DNA of 64,000 nt, from the NCBI GenBank assembly GCA_003215935.1, contig QCJQ01000004.1:1-64000 (forward strand), in the 5' to 3' direction. This document shows, piece after piece, positions 9,328-18,374 of this stretch; position 1 is the stretch's first letter; every line of letters begins with the position of its first letter. This stretch comes from Prochlorococcus sp. AG-409-D09. GTDB lineage: Bacteria > Cyanobacteriota > Cyanobacteriia > PCC-6307 > Cyanobiaceae. The notes beneath the pieces are model-generated. The model was given only the letters and a program-made list of their open reading frames with translations. It ran no database searches and was not told the DNA's origin. The position numbers were made by a program, and so were the translations under genes.

Positions 9328-11535
9328 TTGGTCAAAGATCTTTTTACTTTGAATAGGGAGAAGATTATCCAGAAACATGCTCCTCTAGCTGAAAGGCTGA
9401 GACCTAAAACATTAGATGAATTTGTAGGTCAAAGAGGGATTATTGAAGAAGGTAGGCTTTTGCGACGAGCAATAGCTGCTGATCGAGTAGGGAATTTGTT
9501 GCTTCATGGCCCTCCTGGTATAGGTAAAACAACGTTAGCGAGAATTATAGCTTTGCATACACGCTCGCATTTCAGCGTGCTAAATGCAGTTTTAGCAGGA
9601 GTAAAAGAATTACGGAATGAGGTTAATTTAGCGAAAGAAAGGCTAGAAAAATACGGCTTGAGATCCATTTTATTTGTTGATGAGGTTCATCGTTTTAATA
9701 GTGTTCAACAAGATGCTCTCTTGCCTTGGATTGAAAATGGTACTCTTACGTTTATTGGCGCAACGACTGAAAACCCATTTTTTGAAGTAAATAAGGCATT
9801 GGTGAGTCGTTCGAGATTATTTCGTCTACAACCTCTTACATCTGAGGAATTACATAAGCTATTAATTAGAGCACTAGAGGATCGAGAGAGAGGTTATGGG
9901 AATAGAAATATTAAGCTCGAAGAAAAGGCCGCGATTCATTTGGTTGATATTGCCAATGGTGATGCACGCAGTTTGTTAAATGCATTGGAATTGGCGGTTG
10001 AAAGTACTCCACCAGATCAAAATGGAGTAATAGAAATTGATTTAACTATTGCTGAGGAGTCTATTCAGGAAAGGGCGATTTTATATGACAAGCAAGGTGA
10101 TGCTCATTTTGACACTATTAGTGCATTTATAAAATCTTTACGTGGTTCGGATCCTGATGCAGCATTATTTTGGTTGGCGCGGATGGTTGAAGCAGGAGAA
10201 GATCCTAAATTTATTTTTCGTCGTATGCTGATTGCTGCTTCTGAAGATATAGGTTTAGCTGATCCCCAGGCAATAGTAGTTGTTCAATCTTGTGCAGCAT
10301 CATTTGATCGAATTGGTTTACCTGAAGGACTTTATTTACTTGCTCAGGCAGCATTGTATTTAGCTGTGGCAGAGAAAAGTAATAGTCTTTCAGCTTTCTT
10401 TGAGGCGGTACGAACAGTTCGAAATACTCAACGGCAAGATGTACCTAATCATTTACGTGATTCTCATAGAGATAAAGAATTTTATAGAGATGGTCTTGGT
10501 TACCGCTATCCACATGCTTTTGCTGAACATTGGGTAGCTCAACAATATTTACCAGATTCTTTACAAGGAGAGGTATTTTGGGATCCAGGTAGACATGGTT
10601 GGGAAGGGGATCGTCGTCTTAAAATATTGGCGAGAAGATCTGCACAATGGGCAGCAGTGGAGGAATCGCACGAAATAAGTCCAATTTTTGTTGATAATCA
10701 AATTGAGTTGAAAGGGCTTGAAAGATGGATTCAGCGTCAGCTTTCATTAGAAGGAGAACGCTTGCAAAATCTTGAAGAAAAATTTTGGAATGGACTTCTC
10801 TTGGAGAGTGGTTCTCGAGTTTTGATGTTAGGTTCAAGCTCGCTTCTGTGGGCTCTTAACCCTTTACAGCGTGTTCAAGAGGGAGGAATCACAATGATGA
10901 TTCCTATGAAAGAACAATCTCGTCTGCATGCAGAGATTCAATTTCTAGACTTTGGATCACGTCCAAAACTCATTGATTCAAGTATTCACGCGTTACATGA
11001 GTTACCAAATACACTTTTATTTGAATGTATAGCTGGTCGAACTCATTGGAGAAATATATCTAAAAGAAAGGATTTAGAATTATGGGATGTTATTACACAA
11101 AAGTGCACTTCTAATGCAGTTTTAAACTTACTTATTAGTGCTTCTTATGAAGGACCTGCAACTTTAATTAGAGATGCTCTATTAAACGAGTCTAATGAAC
11201 AGATATCACATGACTTATATGAAGAGATTGTTTCCTTTGAAAATCAGTGGTTGAATTATGATTCTAGTAAAAATAATTTTTTGCAATATCTATATAATCT
11301 TAGATGGAATCTTTCTATTGATGATTGGATTGAAGAGATAGTTTTACAAGTTGATGATTTTTTATATTTAAGGTGGTTTGGAGATGGATCTATATATAAA
11401 GAGTTACTAATTAAAAATTTGTCTTTAAAACATCTAAAAGAAATTGAAAAAGGATTTATGTGTTTAAAAGGTAAATCTTTAAATCAGAAGTTACATAATA
11501 ATCTTTTTCGTGGGAAATTAAATAATATTCGTTGA
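9328..11535 (+). CDS. rarA: RarA/MgsA-family AAA+ ATPase with C-terminal fusion domain
   Basis: Residues 1-430 are a full RarA (MgsA/WRNIP1 family) replication-restart ATPase: LAERLRPKTLDEFVGQ, Walker A GPPGIGKTTLAR, Walker B ILFVDEVHRFN, sensor-1 GATTENPFF, and the tetramerisation region ending GYRYPHAFAEHWV. About 300 further residues follow. They begin near SGSRVLMLGSSSLLWAL, which looks like a degenerate Rossmann/methyltransferase-like nucleotide loop. The RarA-plus-unknown-domain fusion is known in cyanobacteria. The start is TTG at 9328, with no in-frame ATG before the first conserved residues. The 3' end overlaps the convergent phosphopantetheinyl transferase gene by 18 bp. Confidence 0.9.
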   Translation: MVKDLFTLNREKIIQKHAPLAERLRPKTLDEFVGQRGIIEEGRLLRRAIAADRVGNLLLHGPPGIGKTTLARIIALHTRSHFSVLNAVLAGVKELRNEVNLAKERLEKYGLRSILFVDEVHRFNSVQQDALLPWIENGTLTFIGATTENPFFEVNKALVSRSRLFRLQPLTSEELHKLLIRALEDRERGYGNRNIKLEEKAAIHLVDIANGDARSLLNALELAVESTPPDQNGVIEIDLTIAEESIQERAILYDKQGDAHFDTISAFIKSLRGSDPDAALFWLARMVEAGEDPKFIFRRMLIAASEDIGLADPQAIVVVQSCAASFDRIGLPEGLYLLAQAALYLAVAEKSNSLSAFFEAVRTVRNTQRQDVPNHLRDSHRDKEFYRDGLGYRYPHAFAEHWVAQQYLPDSLQGEVFWDPGRHGWEGDRRLKILARRSAQWAAVEESHEISPIFVDNQIELKGLERWIQRQLSLEGERLQNLEEKFWNGLLLESGSRVLMLGSSSLLWALNPLQRVQEGGITMMIPMKEQSRLHAEIQFLDFGSRPKLIDSSIHALHELPNTLLFECIAGRTHWRNISKRKDLELWDVITQKCTSNAVLNLLISASYEGPATLIRDALLNESNEQISHDLYEEIVSFENQWLNYDSSKNNFLQYLYNLRWNLSIDDWIEEIVLQVDDFLYLRWFGDGSIYKELLIKNLSLKHLKEIEKGFMCLKGKSLNQKLHNNLFRGKLNNIR

Positions 11536-12219
11536 TTTATCATAACAAATTATAGGACTATTAGGATGTTTTTTTCTGTTAAAAGCAACTGCAATTTTCC
11601 ATGAATCAAAATTTACCTGAAAAATATCTACACTAGATTTAATGGATTGATTGATGGCACAAGATGAATCTTTATGCCATTCCCAATCCTGAAGATGCAA
11701 TGAGATTCTTCCTTGATGCCATTTAATTGCTGCTTCTTTTACAATCCATAGTTCTAGTGTAGAAGATCTAAGGTTTTCTCCTTTAAGATTCTTGAGTTGA
11801 TGTTGGTCATTTTTTGAGAAGAAACGATTGATTAATGGTCTTGCTGCGAATGCTCTATCTGATCTTTCAATATCAACTCCTATGGGTGAGGGAGACCATC
11901 CAATTAGGAGTGCATCAGCGCAGTGACTGAAACTAATAGAACCTAATGCTTTTGGAAGTTGAGGAATCTTGCCTGGCTCTGCGTATAAAGGGATTTCTAA
12001 AGCTGGAATCTGGAACAGATTTGATAGGGCTTGCCTTGCATATCCACGAGCATGTTTGTATTGAGTTGCTCTCTTTGATGGCAATTGTTGAGCCCATTCG
12101 TTTTCTTGCTTTGTAATAGGTTTAATAGATGAAGTTGTGGGAATTAGCCAAAGTCCTAGTACGCTTGAATTCAAGATTTCTTTAGATAGCAATGTCTTTG
12201 AAAATTGGAGATCCAGCAC
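11518..12219 (-). CDS. 4'-phosphopantetheinyl transferase (Sfp/HetI family)
   Basis: Transfers phosphopantetheine from CoA to carrier proteins; in a cell with few synthases the main target is probably the fatty-acid ACP. The protein has 233 residues with the Mg-binding motif IGVDIERSDRAFA and the second motif LELWIVKEAAIKW, both diagnostic of Sfp-type enzymes. The N-terminal boundary is uncertain: the GTG at 12219 makes the gene overlap the divergent peroxiredoxin by 28 bp, and a TTG a few codons downstream would remove most of the overlap. The 3' end overlaps rarA by 18 bp. I found no AcpS-type gene in the window. Confidence 0.85.
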   Translation of the reverse strand: MLDLQFSKTLLSKEILNSSVLGLWLIPTTSSIKPITKQENEWAQQLPSKRATQYKHARGYARQALSNLFQIPALEIPLYAEPGKIPQLPKALGSISFSHCADALLIGWSPSPIGVDIERSDRAFAARPLINRFFSKNDQHQLKNLKGENLRSSTLELWIVKEAAIKWHQGRISLHLQDWEWHKDSSCAINQSIKSSVDIFQVNFDSWKIAVAFNRKKHPNSPIICYDKSTNII

Positions 12220-12659
12220 CTGATTTCACCTTGTCGAATCAGGATGGCATTTCTGTAAAACTTTCATCTTTACAGGGGCAACGCGTTGTTATTTACTTTT
12301 ATCCCAAAGATGATACGCCAGGATGTACTAAAGAGGCATGCAATTTTCGTGATCGTTGGGATCTTTTTCAAAAGAAAAGTATTAAGGTTCTTGGTATCAG
12401 TAAAGACCCTTCTGTATCTCATTTGAAATTTATTAAAAAGCACCAACTTCCATTTACTCTATTAACTGATCCAGAGCCTTGTCCTGTTGCAAGTTCCTAT
12501 GAAAGTTATGGCTTGAAAAAATTCATGGGGCGTGAATATATGGGAGTGAAAAGACATACTTTTGTTATTGATGAGTCAGGAAAATTAGAGTTAATCTATT
12601 TCAAAGTGAAGGCAGAGAATATGGCTAATCAAATTCTGTCAGATCTTGGATTTGATTAG
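12192..12659 (+). CDS. bcp: thiol peroxidase, peroxiredoxin Q/BCP type
   Basis: Thioredoxin-dependent peroxide reductase. The protein has 155 residues, normal for PrxQ. The catalytic block FYPKDDTPGCTKEACNFRD holds both the peroxidatic Cys and, five residues later, the resolving Cys, as in atypical 2-Cys PrxQ. It begins MSLKIGDPAPDFTLSNQDG, the usual family N-terminus, so ATG 12192 is convincing. Its 5' end overlaps the divergent transferase gene and its 3' end overlaps convergent coaX by 35 bp. Confidence 0.93.
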   Translation: MSLKIGDPAPDFTLSNQDGISVKLSSLQGQRVVIYFYPKDDTPGCTKEACNFRDRWDLFQKKSIKVLGISKDPSVSHLKFIKKHQLPFTLLTDPEPCPVASSYESYGLKKFMGREYMGVKRHTFVIDESGKLELIYFKVKAENMANQILSDLGFD

Positions 12660-13347
12660 ATTCATTTTGAATGTTTATCATTCCTTCCATAACCAGATTA
12701 GGGTAGTGATATACAGGTGAATTATTTTGTTTTAGTGTTTCTAACAGTATTGGCGCATCTCCTCCGCATAACCAAATAGGTGTTTGTGTTTTTTTTTGTG
12801 CTGCTATTAATGGTGCTAGTAATGCTTGCTGGCTACCTTTAAGCATTGCTTCTCGTGTTGAATGGGGAAAAAATGTTTCTGGAAAGGATGTAATTTGTTG
12901 GTTTTTAAGGTTTGCTGTTCCAGCTGCCATGGCTGATATTTGTAGACGTAACCCCGCTATCAATTGTCCTCCAGAAAATTCTCCTTGTGCATTTATATGA
13001 GTAAGACTTAATACTGTTCCAGCATCGGCTATTAAAAGACCATTTTTATACATATCTGTTGATTTTGCTCTTAACCAAGCCCCCCATCCTGCTAATGCTC
13101 TATCTATACCTATCCAGGGAGGTAACTTTCCTAGGGGGACATTATCTATTGTTATGCGATTGCTAGGGTTTAAATCTTGACAATTTGGAATTTTGCCAAC
13201 GGCAGCCCATTTTAGAAAATTATTTTTTATTAAAACTAGATCTTTAGTATTAGGATTTGTATGGAAAAATTTCCACTCTGTGGATTTTTTTTTAGCCCAG
13301 TGCCATCGACTATTGCCAATTAATAGACAGAGTCTTTCTTTTTTCAC
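12625..13347 (-). CDS. coaX: type III pantothenate kinase
   Basis: First step of CoA synthesis (pantothenate to 4'-phosphopantothenate). The protein has 240 residues with the type III signatures: N-terminal LLIGNSRWHWA (phosphate-binding strand), PPWIGIDRALAGWGA, LLIADAGTVLSL (catalytic Asp) and GGQLIAGLRLQISAM. It starts one base after the cysH stop, so the two are probably cotranscribed. Its neighbour, the phosphopantetheinyl transferase, uses CoA, but the two genes are separated by bcp and I would not infer a pathway unit. Identification is good despite low family conservation. Confidence 0.88.
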   Translation of the reverse strand: MKKERLCLLIGNSRWHWAKKKSTEWKFFHTNPNTKDLVLIKNNFLKWAAVGKIPNCQDLNPSNRITIDNVPLGKLPPWIGIDRALAGWGAWLRAKSTDMYKNGLLIADAGTVLSLTHINAQGEFSGGQLIAGLRLQISAMAAGTANLKNQQITSFPETFFPHSTREAMLKGSQQALLAPLIAAQKKTQTPIWLCGGDAPILLETLKQNNSPVYHYPNLVMEGMINIQNESNQIQDLTEFD

Positions 13348-14082
13348 TTAACTACTTTTATTAGTTGATCTTCCTATATGAATCCCACACTCTTGTTTTA
13401 ATCCTCCAAATCTAGTCTCTCTACCTTGTTTATTTCCGTTGTCAGGGGAACTTGAATGCCAGTCCCCAACTGTGGAGTAACCTTTCTCAAAAAGAGGGTG
13501 TTGTGGAAGATGATTCTCTTTCATATAGTAGTATACGTCTTTTTTTGTCCACTCAAGCAATGGTCTTAAAGATAAACGGTCGTTAATTGAGTCTAAATAT
13601 GTCATTGAACGTCTATGATTAGTTTGATTACTCCTCACTCCACTAGCCCAGCAAAGAGTGTTTAGGTTTACAAAAGCATTTTCTAGAGGTTCAACTTTTC
13701 TAATTTGATGATATTTTTCTAACTCTGAAATGCTGTTTTTTTCCCATAATCGGCCATAGATAGCTTCCATTCTCGCTGGACTCATTTCACTTTGAGAAAT
13801 TAATAGGTCTATATTGAATTGTTTGGTCAATTGCTCAGCATATAGATAGGTTTCTGACGGTAAATATCCTGTATCTATCCAAATTACTTTCGGTTTTATG
13901 CTCTCTTTTATTGATTGAATCATATTGAGTAAGACAGCTGATTGAATACCAAAACTTGTGGTAATAGCAAATTGTGTCCCAAACTCTTTCGATGCCCATT
14001 GGAGCCTTTCTTCGGCTGTGAGCTCTTTAAGTTCCACCCTGGCCTTCTCTAAGGAAGATTTGTTAATAGAATTTTTTCTCAC
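13348..14082 (-). CDS. cysH: phosphoadenylyl-sulfate reductase (thioredoxin)
   Basis: Reduces activated sulfate to sulfite in assimilation. The protein has 244 residues: ITTSFGIQSAVLLNM (PP-loop start), KVIWIDTGYLPSETY, CWASGVRSNQT, RPLLEWTKKDVYYYM and the C-terminal catalytic KQECGIHIG with the nucleophilic Cys. The paired-cysteine cluster motif (CCxxRK) of APS reductases is absent: at the equivalent place the sequence reads HQIRKVEPLENA. The PAPS-specific, cluster-free type is therefore more likely. It abuts coaX and ends a minus-strand pair. Confidence 0.9.
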   Translation of the reverse strand: MRKNSINKSSLEKARVELKELTAEERLQWASKEFGTQFAITTSFGIQSAVLLNMIQSIKESIKPKVIWIDTGYLPSETYLYAEQLTKQFNIDLLISQSEMSPARMEAIYGRLWEKNSISELEKYHQIRKVEPLENAFVNLNTLCWASGVRSNQTNHRRSMTYLDSINDRLSLRPLLEWTKKDVYYYMKENHLPQHPLFEKGYSTVGDWHSSSPDNGNKQGRETRFGGLKQECGIHIGRSTNKSS

Positions 14083-14335
14083 CTGTTGAATTAGAGATTT
14101 GTTTTAAGAAAATATCTTTAATTGTTATTCATGATAAAGCCTTTTAAATGAGAATAATGGTTTACGTAACTAAAATGCTTATAATGTTTTTGTAATAGAA
14201 TCGGATTGGTCTTGTGGGTACCTTTCAAATATTAATAATTATATAAAAGGAAGCTTCATCAATGGTTAGTAGCCATTACTTTATTCTTTTTATTTTTTAT
14301 ATATATGACTAAGTTTGAATTCACAAAACTTGAGT

Positions 14336-16156
14336 ATGAGTGAAATTATTACTGCTTTAGAGAATCCCCAGGCTGTCATTACATTGTCAGTCTTAATGTT
14401 AGCGGTATTGCTTTTTATTTCAGGGTCCCTTGCGCCTGAATTGACTGGTTTGCTCAGTGTGGCTTTGTTGATGGCGACAGGTGTGTTGGCCCCACAAAAA
14501 GCATTGGCTGGTTTTGGTAGCCCGGCTTTGATAACTCTTATGGGCTTATTTGCAGTATCTGCTGCTTTATTTAAAAGTGGAGCGTTAGATCGATTACGAG
14601 AGTTAATAGCATCCGAGAAGATTCGAACTCCTAGACGCTTAATAGCATTAATGGGATTTGTTGTTGCTCCTATATCTGGAATTGTTCCAAATACGCCTGT
14701 CGTTGCTTCATTGTTGCCAGTAATTGAAGCATGGTGTGTTAAACGCAATCTTTCACCTTCACGTGTTCTTTTACCACTGTCTTTTGCAACTGTCTTAGGT
14801 GGAACTTTGACTTTATTGGGTAGTTCAGTAAATCTTTTAGTTAGTGATATTAGTGAGCAGTTAGGCTATGGATCTTTTGAGTTGTTTACATTCTCTGCCA
14901 TTGGTATACCAATATGGCTTCTTGGAACAGCATATTTATTGATTGCGCCAGAATCTCTTTTGCCGGATAGAGGAAAAATTAATACAGAATTTAATGGTAT
15001 GACTGGAGAAACAGGATATTTCACTGAGGTGACTATTCCTTTTGACTCAGAATTAGTAGGACAATCCCTTAGGAATAGTCGATTGCAGAGACGTTTTGAT
15101 GTTGATGTCTTAGAACTTCAACGAGGTAGAGAAAGATTACTACCCCCTTTGGCAGATAGAAAAATTGAACCTGATGATCGACTTTTACTTAGAGTGACTC
15201 GTACAAATTTGTTGAGATTGCAGCAAGAACATACTATTCAACTAGCAAAACGTGAAGTTAGTAATTCGAATAGGGTTTTCTTCTCGGGATCAGATGAAGT
15301 TCAGAAAATTGTTGAAGTCCTTTTACCAGCAGGGTCAACATTAGCAGGAGCAAGCTTGCGGGAATTAAGATTTCGCCAACGCCATAATTCAACAGTTTTA
15401 GCTTTGAGACGTGGTCAACAAACTGTCCAAGAAAGACTTGGCCAGGCAGTACTTCGCGAAGGGGATGTTTTGTTGTTGCAGGCACCGCTTGACTCTCTTA
15501 GAGGATTACAGGCTAGTAATGACTTACTTGTTCTTGATCAATTTGAAAACGACTTACCTACTGTTACACGCAAACCTATTGCTATAGCAATTGCTATTTT
15601 GATGTTGATTATCCCAACTATTACCTCTTTGCCACTGGTGGCTTCTGTTCTTATTGCAGTTGTTGCTATGGTTTGTGGTGGTTGTATTAGGCCTACAGAA
15701 GTTCAACGTTCAATTCGCCTGGATGTCATTCTTTTATTGGGTTCTCTTTCAAGCTTTAGTGTGGCCATGCAAAATACTGGTTTAGCAGATGCATTTGCTA
15801 ATAGTCTCAGTGGTCAATTAGATGGAATGCCTAAATATGTAGCTTTGTTAGTTATCTTTTTTTGTACCACAATTGTTACTCAGTTTATTAGTAATGCTGC
15901 ATCAGTTGCTCTTTTAGCACCAGTTGCAATAGAACTTGCACCTTCAATGAATTTACCGCCAATAGCTCTTTTGTTAACAGTTTTATTTGGTGCTAGTCAG
16001 TCTTTTTTAACTCCTATGGGATATCAAACTAATTTAATGGTTTATGGACCTGGGCGGTATCAATTTGTAGATATTATTAGATATGGTTTAGGGCTGACTA
16101 TTCTAATGACATTTTTTGTTCCAGCTTTAATTCTGTTTGAATATGGAACTTTTTAA
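14336..16156 (+). CDS. SLC13-family transporter with two RCK (TrkA-C) domains
   Basis: Divalent-anion/sodium symporter-type permease. About 600 residues: membrane segments in the first 200 residues (VITLSVLMLAVLLFISG; LGGTLTLLGSSVNLLVSDI), two cytoplasmic TrkA-C domains (about 220-300 with DSELVGQSLRNSRLQRRF, and 325-405 with GSTLAGASLRELRFRQRH), then further membrane helices including TQFISNAASVALLAPVAI. This is the cyanobacterial SAC1-like layout. I chose ATG 14336; a TTG at 14315 would add seven residues. ktrB and ktrA lie directly downstream on the same strand. Substrate (sulfate, another anion, or an ion coupled to K+) is not decided by sequence. Confidence 0.88.
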   Translation: MSEIITALENPQAVITLSVLMLAVLLFISGSLAPELTGLLSVALLMATGVLAPQKALAGFGSPALITLMGLFAVSAALFKSGALDRLRELIASEKIRTPRRLIALMGFVVAPISGIVPNTPVVASLLPVIEAWCVKRNLSPSRVLLPLSFATVLGGTLTLLGSSVNLLVSDISEQLGYGSFELFTFSAIGIPIWLLGTAYLLIAPESLLPDRGKINTEFNGMTGETGYFTEVTIPFDSELVGQSLRNSRLQRRFDVDVLELQRGRERLLPPLADRKIEPDDRLLLRVTRTNLLRLQQEHTIQLAKREVSNSNRVFFSGSDEVQKIVEVLLPAGSTLAGASLRELRFRQRHNSTVLALRRGQQTVQERLGQAVLREGDVLLLQAPLDSLRGLQASNDLLVLDQFENDLPTVTRKPIAIAIAILMLIIPTITSLPLVASVLIAVVAMVCGGCIRPTEVQRSIRLDVILLLGSLSSFSVAMQNTGLADAFANSLSGQLDGMPKYVALLVIFFCTTIVTQFISNAASVALLAPVAIELAPSMNLPPIALLLTVLFGASQSFLTPMGYQTNLMVYGPGRYQFVDIIRYGLGLTILMTFFVPALILFEYGTF

Positions 16157-16215
16157 ACTATTAATGCTTTTAAAAAATCAACTTATTTTTTTACTTCTTT
16201 TTGCCAGTTTTTTTG

Positions 16216-16222
16216 AGGAGGT
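16216..16222 (+). promoter_or_regulatory. strong Shine-Dalgarno deciding a TTG start
   Basis: AGGAGGT, a near-perfect anti-16S complement, lies 9 bp before the TTG at 16232. Strong Shine-Dalgarno sequences are rare in this window, so it supports the non-ATG start of ktrB. Confidence 0.7.
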
Positions 16223-16231
16223 AAGAGCAAT

Positions 16232-17644
16232 TTGAGGAACTATGTTTTGCGTAAGCCATTTTTGTTGAGTGCAGGATGGCCTAGGCGATTGACCGTACCG
16301 CAATTTACTGTTGTTACTGGTTTTCTTATTATTGTTATAGGTACTTTATTGTTGGCAACGCCTATATGCTCTCATCAAAATGTTGGCTTATGGGAGGCAT
16401 TTTTTACTGCCACTTCAGCAGTAACCGTAACCGGTCTTTCCATTATTGATATTGGAATTGATTTAACTCTATTGGGCCAAATTGTCTTAGCCATAATGCT
16501 TTTGATAGGAGGCCTTGGATTAATGGCAATTACAACTTTTTTACAAGGTTTTGTTGTCTCAGGAACTGAACTTCGTTGTCGTCTTGATCGTGGTAAAACT
16601 CTCGATGAATTTGGAGTTGGTGGTGTCGGCAGAACCTTCAGAGGTATAGCTTTAACAGCGGCTATCGTTATTTTGGTTGGCGCTACAGTTCTTTATTGTT
16701 TTGGATTTACTGATATATCTAATACTGGAGAAAGGTTTTGGGCTTCTTTATTTCATAGTATTTCGGCTTATAACAATGCTGGATTTGCTCTTTGGAGTGA
16801 CAGCATGGAACGTTATCGATCTAATTATGTAGTGCAATTAGTTGTAATTATGTTAATTATTTTAGGTGGACTTGGTTGGAGAGTTACATCTGATCTTTGG
16901 ATTAATAAAAATTATTTTAGTTTTAAAAAGCTCAGTCTTCATACTCGTTTAGTTCTAAGGACATCTTTCATTCTTGTAATTGTTGGATTTCTTGGTCTTT
17001 TAATTACTGAATCTTTGTTTCAAGATGGATTTTTCTCAACTGTTAATTTGAATGAAAGATTATTGAGCGCCATATTTCAATCCGTCAGTTCTAGAACTGC
17101 TGGCTTTAATAATATGCCTATTTCTATTGATACTATTTCAGATTCTGGTCTTTTACTTTTGATGACTTTGATGTTTATTGGAGCAAGTCCAGGTGGAACT
17201 GGTGGTGGAATTAAAACAACAACAATCACTGTTCTTATGGCTGCTACAAGGTCAATTCTTAGAGGTCAAAATGAAATTGTTATACGCAATAGACAGATCG
17301 GAGATAAGGTGGTTTTAAAAGCGCTTGGAATTACTGTAGGTTCTTTGCTATGTGTTTTAAGCATGGCTTTGTTGTTAAGCATGACAACAAATTTCGGAGG
17401 TAAAGAATCTTTTTCATTTCTGGAAATGCTCTTTACTTGTATATCTGCTTTTGCCACAGTTGGCTTTGATTTAGGCGTTACCAAAGATCTTGGACACTTG
17501 GGACAATTTGTGTTAATTGTCGGTATGTTTGTTGGAAGACTTGGCATCCTTTTGTTTTTAAGTGCTATTTGGCAAGCTTTTAACAGAGGAAGATACCAAC
17601 GTCAAAATCGTATTGGCTATCCAAGAGCAGATCTTTATGTTTGA
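16232..17644 (+). CDS. ktrB: K+ uptake pore-forming subunit KtrB/TrkH
   Basis: Membrane subunit of a Ktr-type potassium system. The protein has 470 residues with the four-fold pore repeat of the family: TATSAVTVTGLSIIDIG, HSISAYNNAGFALWSD, QSVSSRTAGFNNMPI and TCISAFATVGFDLGVT, each holding the selectivity-filter glycine. The gating-loop block IGASPGGTGGGIKTTT is also present. Its length fits KtrB rather than longer TrkH/TrkG. The start is TTG 16232, supported by AGGAGGT. ktrA follows 22 bp downstream. In other cyanobacteria Ktr is Na+-dependent and used in osmotic adaptation. Confidence 0.93.
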   Translation: MRNYVLRKPFLLSAGWPRRLTVPQFTVVTGFLIIVIGTLLLATPICSHQNVGLWEAFFTATSAVTVTGLSIIDIGIDLTLLGQIVLAIMLLIGGLGLMAITTFLQGFVVSGTELRCRLDRGKTLDEFGVGGVGRTFRGIALTAAIVILVGATVLYCFGFTDISNTGERFWASLFHSISAYNNAGFALWSDSMERYRSNYVVQLVVIMLIILGGLGWRVTSDLWINKNYFSFKKLSLHTRLVLRTSFILVIVGFLGLLITESLFQDGFFSTVNLNERLLSAIFQSVSSRTAGFNNMPISIDTISDSGLLLLMTLMFIGASPGGTGGGIKTTTITVLMAATRSILRGQNEIVIRNRQIGDKVVLKALGITVGSLLCVLSMALLLSMTTNFGGKESFSFLEMLFTCISAFATVGFDLGVTKDLGHLGQFVLIVGMFVGRLGILLFLSAIWQAFNRGRYQRQNRIGYPRADLYV

Positions 17645-17666
17645 ATCGTCTCGTTGAGGATTAATT

Positions 17667-18371
17667 ATGAGTGAGTGGTGGCAGTGGTCTCCCAATAAAG
17701 GCAGTGAAAAGTTTGGTTTTGCTGTAGTTGGGATTGGTCGTTTTGGCAGTGCTGTTTGTAGAGAGCTTTTACGAAATGGTGCTCAGGTTTTGGCAGTTGA
17801 TGCTTCTGAAAAGGCAATTGAAGAGTTACGTCAATTGGAACCTACTATTGAAGCTAGAGTTGTTGACTCAACAGATGAAGAGTCAATGAGAGAAGCAGGA
17901 GTCCTTGATATGAGTACAGTGGTTGTTGGGATAAGTGAACCTATTGAGGCGAGCATTACTACGACATTGATTGCAAAAGATACTGAAGGTAGCCAAGTGA
18001 AACAGGTAATTGCAAGGGCCACTAGTAATTTGCATGAAAAAATGTTGAAAAGAGTAGGTGCAGATAGAGTTGTTTTCCCCTCAAGAATGCAAGGTGAGCG
18101 CTTGGGTTTAGAACTTATTCGTCCCAACTTGATGGAAAGACTGGAGTTAGATGATCAAACAGGGATTGATGAAATTAAAGTCCCTGAGATTTTTGTTGGA
18201 CGTTCTTTACGTGACTTGAACCTTAGAAAGAATTATTTAGTCAATGTTTTAGCTGCTGGCCCAGCTAAACGTTTGACAGTAAATCCACCAGCTAAATATG
18301 TCTTAGAGAAGGATCATGTTCTAGTTGTAATGGGATTAATGGAAGATCTTCAAAAATTACCTCAAACTTGA
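17667..18371 (+). CDS. ktrA: K+ uptake regulatory subunit KtrA (RCK, NAD-binding)
   Basis: Cytoplasmic octameric ring subunit that gates KtrB on nucleotide binding. The protein has 234 residues: TrkA-N Rossmann domain (about 17-140; GIGRFGSAVCRELLRNG, acidic residue after VLAVDAS) and TrkA-C domain (about 160-230; IFVGRSLRDLNLRKNY). Single-copy domain length and adjacency to ktrB distinguish it from the duplicated TrkA. The anmK start follows 3 bp after the stop. Confidence 0.93.
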   Translation: MSEWWQWSPNKGSEKFGFAVVGIGRFGSAVCRELLRNGAQVLAVDASEKAIEELRQLEPTIEARVVDSTDEESMREAGVLDMSTVVVGISEPIEASITTTLIAKDTEGSQVKQVIARATSNLHEKMLKRVGADRVVFPSRMQGERLGLELIRPNLMERLELDDQTGIDEIKVPEIFVGRSLRDLNLRKNYLVNVLAAGPAKRLTVNPPAKYVLEKDHVLVVMGLMEDLQKLPQT

Positions 18372-18374
18372 CTT

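Noticed and set aside
13631-13650. Resemblance to the Yfr1 core (ACTCCTCAC...)
   Set aside because: Lies inside cysH coding sequence on the wrong context and lacks the flanking stems.
14261-14277. AATGG-TTAGTAG-CCATT hairpin before the SLC13 gene
   Set aside because: Five-bp AT-rich stem, within what chance gives in this sequence; no clear role.
14290-14748. 152-codon minus frame inside the SLC13 gene
   Set aside because: Lies opposite strong membrane-protein coding sequence, with a low-complexity translation typical of antisense to hydrophobic helices.
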